A DNA stretch of 45,336 bases from an uncultured Campylobacteraceae bacterium. GTDB taxonomy: Bacteria > Campylobacterota > Campylobacteria > Campylobacterales > Arcobacteraceae. The position numbers and the translations under genes were made by a program. This document shows, in pieces, positions 1 through 7,330 of this stretch. Location of the stretch: assembly GCA_937138295.1 (NCBI GenBank), contig CAKZOX010000004.1, forward strand, positions 1-45,336, written 5' to 3'. The notes under the pieces are model-generated. The model saw only the letters and a list, made by a program, of their open reading frames with translations, was not told the origin of the DNA and did no database searches. Numbering within the stretch: position 1 is the first letter of the stretch; the number at the start of each line of letters is the position of its first letter.

Positions 1-3000
1 CTTCAAGTAATAATAAAGTATCTATTCCCTCTCCACCATCAATTATATCAGTGCTAGTTTCACTAGCAATGATATCTGCTTCTGAAGTTCCACTCAAATT
101 AGCATCACCATCAAGTATCACAGAAAATTCTTCGGTAGTTACGAAATCACCATCACCATCAGTAACCGTTGCGGTAAAAGCTAAATCTAATGGAATATCC
201 ACATTCTCTGTTACACTCACTTTCATGGTTCCTAATATAACACCGTAGTCTTGACTCTCTTTAGCTGTCAACTCAAGAGTATCAAAGCTTGAACTTACAG
301 TACCGGTACCTGTACCGGTTAAATTAGAATTGTCTTCAGCCACTGTAGTAGGTGCACTTCCAGCAGTAAAAGTTACAACTTCATCAGCACCTTCTTGATT
401 ATCATTTCCATCAACACCAGTAAACTCACCATTTGAAGTAGTATTAGCAACATCAGATGAATTATAAGTTTTCCAAAAACCATCTTCATCTTTACCTAGT
501 TTAGACATTTCTATCGATACAGAATCAATTGTAGTATCAAAAGTAAATTTAAGTGCTTCACCTGCACCATCTTCATCAACTAGAGAACCTTTTGAATTTT
601 TTGGAGCATCATTATTGATTTGTTGTTCATGTACTCCAATTCTTTGGTTTGAAATATTAACACTCTCATTTCCTGCTCCAGATGTATCAATTCCATTATC
701 TTTATTTGTATCTTTATCTGAATATCCATCAATGTTAACTGATATTGTTTGGTCATTATTTGATTTAAAAACAGCTTCGTAAGTGTCATAATTACCAGAT
801 TTAGGCGATAAAGCCTCATTATATACATAATCATTAATCACTTTATTAGACTGAGTATCTACAACTCCCAAAACAGTTGTTGTATAACTTACAGAACTAT
901 CACTATTAATAGTTGGTGATACAGTTAGAACTGTCTCTCCAAGTGAATTTCCATCCACTATCTTGGCTTCTAACCCACCATTACCATCATCAACATAAAC
1001 TAAAGTATTACCACCAGATGTTACATTAATACCACCCGATGTTTTTACGATAGTATAAGCGGTTCCGTTAATATCAATAGTATCAGTTGACGTAGATTTA
1101 ATACTTACTGTAGCACCATCCAAATCAGCACCTACAATAACACCAAGATCAGCAATTACAGTATTGCCAGATTCATTAACCATTATAGTATTTTGGATTT
1201 CATTTACTTGATCCTTAGCAATTATAACGGGTTCATTATCAACAATTGTAACTGTAAGTTTAGATTCAATTGGTGTAGTAGTTAAACTATCTGACATTGT
1301 AATTTGAATTTCATCAATGATATTTAAATCATTAGTTGACTTATCATGTGTTTGATTAGTTAATAATTTATAAGAATATGATACTATACCTTTAGAAGTA
1401 TCATAACTAATGTTTGTAATTTCACCCTCACCTGTATTAATTGGTTGTAAATTAGCAACTAAAGTACCATTTTCAATGATTGTAGTTCCTCCTAATGTAA
1501 CTAATTGAACACCACCTTGAGCATTTGAAGAAACTGTAAATGAACCATTTACAAATTCTGTACCACTTGTAGTATCTCCATCTGTTAAACCAGCTTCATA
1601 TACAGTTTGGCTGTCAGGTGTGATAGTTGAATTAATATTAGTATTAATCTCACATCCTCCAATATCAACAGAAATATTAACTGTATTACTAGTTTTATTC
1701 CCATCATTTACTGTGTATTCAAAGTTTCTAACTTCTCTAGCATTTACATCATCAGCTGTAGTTGTAAAAGTTAGAGATTCTAATGCTTCTTCAAACTGTT
1801 CTATGGTTACTGAGTTAGCTTGAACAGCTTGTAATGTTATAACTAATACACCATTTTGAACAGTAGAAGTTGAAGTTATACTAGAAGGAATGTTACTAGT
1901 ATCAATTTGGTCACCATCGTGATAGTTAATTAGCTTAATAGTTGCTGTTTCTAAATAATCATTATCAACATCATTAAGTTCTATATTAGATAATATTTTA
2001 TTTGTATTACTGTAATCTATACCTTCTAATTTGATATTATCAAGGTATGCACCAAATGTATCTGGATTACCTGTTGATTGGAAATTTAAATCTGCTTCTT
2101 GGGAACTTATATTTGAAAATTCTGCATTAACTTTATACCAACTTTCTCCATTTATTGATTCAATTACAACAGTTGCATCTGGACTTAAAGAGTTTGTAGT
2201 AATATTTCCTTGATTATCTACATTGATTTCAATCTCTTTTCCATCTAGAGAAAATTTCATATCACTACTATCTTCTTTACCAGGTCGCGGTGTATAATTG
2301 AATGTTAGATTATAAACATCATTTGCTAAACCTAAGTTTACTGTCGTTGTTATAGAACTATTAGTACCTCTAGTATGAGCATCTAATTCAACATAAGTAT
2401 CACTACCGTCAGCTGTATTTAGATTGTCAACTCCACCACTATCTCTTATTTCAATACCAGCATCATTCATAGTCCATTTATTACCGCTATTACTAACTAA
2501 TATATTATCACCATTTGTTCCATGGTCTACATACCAAGGTGAACCAGATGTATTTTCATTTCCTTGATCTATTTCTTCAAAACCTTCTTCAAGTAAAGTA
2601 GTTGTTATAGGTTGACCTAAAGTTACACATGGCTTGATACTAATTACTACATCATCATAATCTTTGTCTCCAAGATTTTGGTCTTCAAACCCTATAACTA
2701 AACCATCAATATCAGGATCTTTTGCAACTAATGCATGGTCTTTATTACCTTGATTTAAGTTGTTGTCACTAAAGTATATGTTTACATTATAAACATTACC
2801 ATTAATACTTATATTTCCATTATCATCAAAAGAAACTGAGTGGCTAATCTCTTCGATAATCTCTTCACTAATCTCTTCGCTAATCTCTTCTCTAATCTCT
2901 TCTCTAATCTCTTCAATGTTTATTATATCTGCACCATCAGGGATAATAAAGAAACCTACGTTACCAGATAAACCATTGATTGTACCAAGTGGTGTTGATT

Positions 3001-5296
3001 CAAAATTATTTGTTGTACCATCATTATCAATGTAAATTAATTTCCCTTCTGTAGGATTACCATTTTCATCTGCTTTATAATATCCCACAATATTATTGTA
3101 TCCAGCTTGGCCACCATGGTACGTAACTTCTAATGAGCTATTTTGATTACCCATATCTAAGTTAAACGCACCATTATCAGAACTAAAATCAATTCCTTTA
3201 TCTGTATCAATTAATCCTGTATTATTGACATTTGTAACATCAATTTCATTTTCATATACACCTTCAATTATATGTAATGCTTGGTTATTTGCCATTATAG
3301 AAGTAATTTCAGGTGCATCATTGCTCCCTTGTACAGTTATTGCTAAATTAGCAGTATCATCAGGATTAATATTGTCACTTAGTGTATAAGTAAAATTATC
3401 AGATTCACTTTCACCAATATTTAAATTATCAGTTGCAGTTTCATTTACATTGTATGTATAAGCTCCTGAATTGTTTATAGTTAATGTACCATAATCACCA
3501 TCTATACTTATATCACTTCCATTTGTTGGAACATTAAATATATTTCCATTGAAATTAATTTTTGTTATTGTTAGAGTGTTTGTTCCATTGTCGTTTGTTA
3601 GTACATTTCCTGTAGCACTTTGACCATCGTTTGGTTCATCTTCAGTAGAAATAAATTCATTTCCTGTTTCTGTTGCAGTTGTATCTGTAACATCAACTTT
3701 TACATCTGTTGTATCTGCTGTTAAAGACTCTGGTGTATTTGTATTTGCAGTTAATTCTACACTTGCAATAGCTTCGATGATTTCTGGATCCGTTCCATCT
3801 TGATCGATAATAGCATCATCAATATCTACAGTCGCTGTAAATGTATTTGATACAGCATTAGCACCGATAGTAACAGTTGCACCACCATTCATATTAACAG
3901 TTATCTCTTCACCATATGGGTTGCTTGTAGCCTCTGCCCAAACAGGATCACCATTTCCGTCTACGCCAGTTTGCTCCTGTAATGTAACTGTGTAAGTCAC
4001 ATCAGCAGAACCCTCAGTTACTGAAGTAGCATTTGCTGAAAGAACTACTCTATATGCATCAGTTGTATCTGTAACATCAACTTTTACATCTGTTGTATCT
4101 GCTGTTAAAGACTCTGGTGTATTTGTATTTGCAGTTAATTCTACACTTGCAATAGCTTCGATGATTTCTGGATCCGTTCCATCTTGATCGATAATAGCAT
4201 CATCAATATCTACAGTCGCTGTAAATGTATTTGATACAGCATTAGCACCGATAGTAACAGTTGCACCACCATTCATATTAACAGTTATCTCTTCACCATA
4301 TGGGTTGCTTGTAGCCTCTGCCCAAACAGGATCACCATTTCCGTCTACGCCAGTTTGCTCCTGTAATGTAACTGTGTAAGTCACATCAGCAGAACCCTCA
4401 GTTACTGAAGTAGCATTTGCTGAAAGAACTACTCTATATGCATCAGTTGTATCTGTAACACTAACCGTTGCAGTATTACTAGAAACACTATTAAATCCAC
4501 CACCAACAAAAGATGTACCTGTTATATCATAAGATTCAGGATCTATATAAACATCATCACCTTGAATTTCAAAAGGAGTTGATTCAATAAATGTACCAGG
4601 TACATAGTCTGTTCCAAAACTTAAAGTAGAGCCATTTGAAAGTGTTATAACTATTGGAGATAATGGAGCGAAATTTAAGCTACCTGATATTGTTGCAGTT
4701 CCCGCACCTTCATTTACATTAACATCATTTAAAGTTAGAGTTGCATCTATAATAATATCAGTTGCTATACCTTCACCTGTATCAACTTCTTCACTATTTA
4801 ATGTCTGATCTCTTAAATCAGTACTAACGTTAGTTTCTGAACCTGTTCTATCTTCAAGTCTTGCAACTAAAGTACCCGTACCATCTGTTGTTGGGTCTTC
4901 AGCACCAGCAGCAGCTGCAGGTAAGTTTTCAATATCTTCTAATGCTAAATTTTCATCTTCTGTAGGTAAAGTGTTATTATCTTGAGTATTATTAACAGCT
5001 TCTAATAACAATGATTCATCTAGTTCATCGTTACTTACTATAGTATCTTCAATTATTTCACCACTTAACATAGTTACATCAAAAGTCTGTGCTTGATTTG
5101 TGATTGTAATTGGATCTGGTGAACCATCTGCAAGTGATACTTCAGCTTTGTGCACTGGTGAGTTTGAAGAACTTGGTATTAGTTCTTGATTATCATAAAT
5201 TTTATCACCTACTTTTGCTGTAGTCATAGTTCCATCTGGATTTTTTATAAAAAATGCTCCAGATTGTGAAGTTATTGTTCCTATTAGATTTGCCAT
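1..5296 (-). CDS. Giant LapA-like T1SS biofilm adhesin (N-terminal 1765 residues, runs off left edge)
   Basis: A single open frame reads without a stop from the ATG at 5296 to the left edge, so the C-terminus is missing. RBS AAGGG lies just upstream. Domains by residue: LapA-type retention module about 1-131, ending in LPAAAAGAED, which resembles the di-alanine site cut by LapG proteases; Ig/Calx-beta-like 150-280; two identical 128-residue repeats 285-541; VCBS/cadherin-like 550-690; DUF4114-like 705-888, ending GDKDYDDVVISI; jelly-roll lectin-like 905-1090 (PWYVDHG, YVELDAH, YTPRP, YLDNIKLEG); cadherin-like 1090-1212; T1SS-143-like segments onward; RTX-style DGGEGIDTLLLL at the edge. Such proteins are exported by a Lap-type T1SS and tethered in the outer-membrane channel for surface or cell-cell adhesion. 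The exporter genes lie directly upstream. Only two cysteines are seen. The role is inferred from family and context. Confidence 0.93.
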   Translation of the reverse strand, partial: MANLIGTITSQSGAFFIKNPDGTMTTAKVGDKIYDNQELIPSSSNSPVHKAEVSLADGSPDPITITNQAQTFDVTMLSGEIIEDTIVSNDELDESLLLEAVNNTQDNNTLPTEDENLALEDIENLPAAAAGAEDPTTDGTGTLVARLEDRTGSETNVSTDLRDQTLNSEEVDTGEGIATDIIIDATLTLNDVNVNEGAGTATISGSLNFAPLSPIVITLSNGSTLSFGTDYVPGTFIESTPFEIQGDDVYIDPESYDITGTSFVGGGFNSVSSNTATVSVTDTTDAYRVVLSANATSVTEGSADVTYTVTLQEQTGVDGNGDPVWAEATSNPYGEEITVNMNGGATVTIGANAVSNTFTATVDIDDAIIDQDGTDPEIIEAIASVELTANTNTPESLTADTTDVKVDVTDTTDAYRVVLSANATSVTEGSADVTYTVTLQEQTGVDGNGDPVWAEATSNPYGEEITVNMNGGATVTIGANAVSNTFTATVDIDDAIIDQDGTDPEIIEAIASVELTANTNTPESLTADTTDVKVDVTDTTATETGNEFISTEDEPNDGQSATGNVLTNDNGTNTLTITKINFNGNIFNVPTNGSDISIDGDYGTLTINNSGAYTYNVNETATDNLNIGESESDNFTYTLSDNINPDDTANLAITVQGSNDAPEITSIMANNQALHIIEGVYENEIDVTNVNNTGLIDTDKGIDFSSDNGAFNLDMGNQNSSLEVTYHGGQAGYNNIVGYYKADENGNPTEGKLIYIDNDGTTNNFESTPLGTINGLSGNVGFFIIPDGADIINIEEIREEIREEISEEISEEIIEEISHSVSFDDNGNISINGNVYNVNIYFSDNNLNQGNKDHALVAKDPDIDGLVIGFEDQNLGDKDYDDVVISIKPCVTLGQPITTTLLEEGFEEIDQGNENTSGSPWYVDHGTNGDNILVSNSGNKWTMNDAGIEIRDSGGVDNLNTADGSDTYVELDAHTRGTNSSITTTVNLGLANDVYNLTFNYTPRPGKEDSSDMKFSLDGKEIEINVDNQGNITTNSLSPDATVVIESINGESWYKVNAEFSNISSQEADLNFQSTGNPDTFGAYLDNIKLEGIDYSNTNKILSNIELNDVDNDYLETATIKLINYHDGDQIDTSNIPSSITSTSTVQNGVLVITLQAVQANSVTIEQFEEALESLTFTTTADDVNAREVRNFEYTVNDGNKTSNTVNISVDIGGCEINTNINSTITPDSQTVYEAGLTDGDTTSGTEFVNGSFTVSSNAQGGVQLVTLGGTTIIENGTLVANLQPINTGEGEITNISYDTSKGIVSYSYKLLTNQTHDKSTNDLNIIDEIQITMSDSLTTTPIESKLTVTIVDNEPVIIAKDQVNEIQNTIMVNESGNTVIADLGVIVGADLDGATVSIKSTSTDTIDINGTAYTIVKTSGGINVTSGGNTLVYVDDGNGGLEAKIVDGNSLGETVLTVSPTINSDSSVSYTTTVLGVVDTQSNKVINDYVYNEALSPKSGNYDTYEAVFKSNNDQTISVNIDGYSDKDTNKDNGIDTSGAGNESVNISNQRIGVHEQQINNDAPKNSKGSLVDEDGAGEALKFTFDTTIDSVSIEMSKLGKDEDGFWKTYNSSDVANTTSNGEFTGVDGNDNQEGADEVVTFTAGSAPTTVAEDNSNLTGTGTGTVSSSFDTLELTAKESQDYGVILGTMKVSVTENVDIPLDLAFTATVTDGDGDFVTTEEFSVILDGDANLSGTSEADIIASETSTDIIDGGEGIDTLLLLE
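2843..2914 (-). repeat. 12-bp minisatellite x6 encoding (E-E-I-x)6
   Basis: Six units close to GAAGAGATTAGA (minus strand) encode EEIR, EEIR, EEIS, EEIS, EEII, EEIS at about residues 795-818 of the adhesin. The period is a multiple of three, so copy-number change keeps the frame. The array sits inside a DUF4114-like domain, between its PDGAD and SVSFDDNGN segments. Confidence 0.93.
3676..4443 (-). repeat. Perfect tandem duplication, 2 x 384 bp, inside the adhesin gene
   Basis: Copies span about 3676-4059 and 4060-4443. I compared them line by line and saw no difference. The unit is 128 codons, in frame, and encodes one Ig-like extender domain beginning near DTTDAYRVVLSA. Homology continues for about a dozen bases into a third partial copy (to about 4460). 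Identity at the DNA level points to recent duplication or ongoing homogenisation. A short-read assembly could also have collapsed further copies. Confidence 0.95.
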
Positions 5297-5327
5297 AATA
5301 TACCCTTTACGTTAGCTTTTATAATGT

Positions 5328-5338
5328 ATTATATAACA
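5328..5338 (-). promoter_or_regulatory. Candidate extended -10 promoter of the adhesin gene
   Basis: The minus strand reads TGTTATATAAT, a TG-extended -10 about 30 bases upstream of the ATG at 5296. It lies in the 96-bp gap after the LuxR-type gene, so the adhesin may have its own promoter as well as read-through. The same motif occurs before other minus-strand genes of this window. Confidence 0.5.
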
Positions 5339-5392
5339 ATAATTAATCTAAGTCTATTGTACTTGGGTGTAGATTGATGATATTTTAGAAGA

Positions 5393-5995
5393 TTATTTGT
5401 TGAATTTTAATAAAAAACCTAGTCTATTTGATACATTAAATTTTTCGTAAATATTTTTAGTGTGAGCTTTTACAGTTCTTAGTGATATATCTAGTTTTTC
5501 AGATATATCAGAATAGGGTAGTTTTTCTAAAACTAATAGAGCGACTTCTTTTTCTCTTTGAGTTAAAATATCAAGATCTTTAGAAGATAAATTAGTTATA
5601 TTATTTTCAGGAAGTATATTAGAAACTAATTGATTTATAAACTCAGGATATAACCAAACATTTCCCTCTTTTACGGTTTGAATTACATCACTCATATGAA
5701 CATCATTTATCATAAAGTTTGCATAGGCTTTTATTCCCATAGCAACAAGTTTTTTTCCCTTTTCATAAGAAGGAGTAGGGTCTAGTACTATTATTTTTGT
5801 GTTCATTTTTTCTAAGTTAGTTATTAAGTCTAAACTTTCTTTTGCTTCAAAATCGATATTCGATAAGATAACTATTTCATTATCTAAAATATTTTTTAAA
5901 ATATCATCTATACTTTTAACTACTTTAAAATTATACTTTTCTAAAGTTTTTGAGTGTCTTTTTATTTGTTCTAAATTATTACCATAAATTATCAT
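5393..5995 (-). CDS. LuxR/NarL-type regulator with degenerate receiver
   Basis: This 200-residue protein has a C-terminal LuxR helix-turn-helix (about 143-200: LTQREKEVALL, then DISLRTVKAHTKNIYEKF) and an N-terminal receiver-like domain (1-125). The receiver has lost its phosphorylation residues: the acidic pair near the N-terminus is absent, the position expected for the phospho-acceptor Asp is around Ser45 (IVILSNIDF), and no conserved Lys follows the last strand. It is thus probably phosphorylation-independent, as in CsgD and VpsT, which also control matrix genes. The segment WLYP (114-117) lies where VpsT has its c-di-GMP motif but lacks the Arg, so ligand binding is unproven. Its ATG abuts the adaptor stop (TAA-ATG), so it is co-translated with the exporter operon. 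The adhesin gene follows 96 bp downstream and is the obvious target. Confidence 0.88.
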   Translation of the reverse strand: MIIYGNNLEQIKRHSKTLEKYNFKVVKSIDDILKNILDNEIVILSNIDFEAKESLDLITNLEKMNTKIIVLDPTPSYEKGKKLVAMGIKAYANFMINDVHMSDVIQTVKEGNVWLYPEFINQLVSNILPENNITNLSSKDLDILTQREKEVALLVLEKLPYSDISEKLDISLRTVKAHTKNIYEKFNVSNRLGFLLKFNK

Positions 5996-7330
5996 TTATC
6001 TCTCCGTAAAAGTATAATCTTTTGCTCTAAGAATAGGTTTTAAAATATAATCTAAAACAGTCTTTTTACCTGTTAGAATATCAATATTTACAATCATACC
6101 TGGAATAATAGGTAACTGTTTACCAGCTTTTTCTAAATGATTATTAGCAGTTTGAATTTGAATAGTATAGTAACTTTCTTTTGTCTTATCATCAACTTCA
6201 GTATCAGGACTTATTTTAATCACTTTACCATCTAATCCACCATAAATAGCATAATCATATGCTGTGAATTTTACTTTTGCATCTTGTTCATAGTGAATAA
6301 ATGCAATATCAGCAGGTTTTATTTTTGCTTCTATGATAAGATTTTCTTCTGTTGGAACTATTTCAACTAAACTTTCACCAGGTTTTACAACTCCACCAAT
6401 TGTATTAAAGAAAATCTTTTGAACTATTCCATCATTTGGTGAATAAACATTTGTTCTAAAAACTCTATCTTTTAAATTTTTCATATTTGCATCAATTCTT
6501 TCAATTTCTGCACTGATTTCATTAAGTTCTTCTTGTCTTGATTGTTTGAAGTTTTCTTCTGCATTTTGTATTTTTTTATTTAATTCTTCTGTTAGAAGTT
6601 TGTTATTTACAATTGCTGATTTTGTTTCATCAAGTTGTCTTTTTGTTCTATTTAATTCTTTTTTAAGTGCTAGAATTTCAGATTGAGATTTTAGTTTTCT
6701 ATCAACCAAAGGTTTAACTATATCTATTTCCTCATTGATTAGATTTAATTCATCATTCAAAGACTTTACATTATTTCTTGATATTATAAGGTCATTTTTA
6801 ACTTGGTCTAATTGAGATTTTAAAATACTAATTTCACTATCTAAAGCTTGTTTAGAAATTTTGTATAATTCTGCTTCTAAAAGAAGATATTTCTTCATTT
6901 CATTTGATAACTTATCATCAATCACAAAATCTTTACCTTCAAGTTCAAATTGTAATCTTATTTTTTTTGCTTCAAGTTCAATAAGTTTTGCACTAGTTGA
7001 GTTTAAATCTGCAGTTGATTTTTTGTTGTCAATTCTAATTAAAATATCACCTTTTCTAACAAAATCACCTTCTTTTACATAGATTTTTTCAATAATTCCA
7101 CCTTCAAGGTTTTGAATTATTTTATTTTGGTTTGAAGGTATAATTTTACCTTCACCCCTAACTATTTCATCTATTTCAGAGAAATATGCCCATACTAAAA
7201 AACAAGCAACCGTAAATACCCAAAACCATAATATCCATGTAAGTTTTTTTGGATTTTTTTCAATAATTGCAGCATTTAAGCTGTTCATAAATTCATAATC
7301 TTCTTTACTATAGTGTTTATTTCTGTTCAT
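5996..7330 (-). CDS. HlyD/LapC-type T1SS membrane-fusion adaptor
   Basis: This periplasmic adaptor links the inner-membrane ABC exporter to the TolC-like channel. I choose the ATG at 7330 (444 residues) because GGAG sits 7 bases before it; a GTG at 7342 would add four residues. Order: short cytoplasmic N-terminus, one membrane helix about 30-50 (WILWFWVFTVACFLVWAYF), first half of the lipoyl/barrel-sandwich domain (GKIIPSNQNKIIQNLEGG), long coiled-coil hairpin about 100-290, then the second lipoyl half and beta-barrel domain (VYSPNDGIVQKI, GGVVKPGESLVEIVP). The C-terminal PGMIVNIDILTGKKTVLDY is typical of T1SS HlyD proteins. It overlaps the ABC exporter gene by 14 bp, implying translational coupling. 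Confidence 0.95.
   Translation of the reverse strand: MNRNKHYSKEDYEFMNSLNAAIIEKNPKKLTWILWFWVFTVACFLVWAYFSEIDEIVRGEGKIIPSNQNKIIQNLEGGIIEKIYVKEGDFVRKGDILIRIDNKKSTADLNSTSAKLIELEAKKIRLQFELEGKDFVIDDKLSNEMKKYLLLEAELYKISKQALDSEISILKSQLDQVKNDLIISRNNVKSLNDELNLINEEIDIVKPLVDRKLKSQSEILALKKELNRTKRQLDETKSAIVNNKLLTEELNKKIQNAEENFKQSRQEELNEISAEIERIDANMKNLKDRVFRTNVYSPNDGIVQKIFFNTIGGVVKPGESLVEIVPTEENLIIEAKIKPADIAFIHYEQDAKVKFTAYDYAIYGGLDGKVIKISPDTEVDDKTKESYYTIQIQTANNHLEKAGKQLPIIPGMIVNIDILTGKKTVLDYILKPILRAKDYTFTER

Noticed and set aside
51..2213. Several short frames on either strand in the first 2.2 kb (plus-strand frames at 51, 1620, 2031; a minus frame at 580)
   Set aside because: They lie inside the continuous adhesin frame, have no ribosome sites and show the low-complexity sequence expected of out-of-frame readings.
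2835..4460. Repeats considered as a CRISPR array
   Set aside because: The 12-bp units have no spacers, and the 384-bp units are in-frame protein domains; no cas genes are present.
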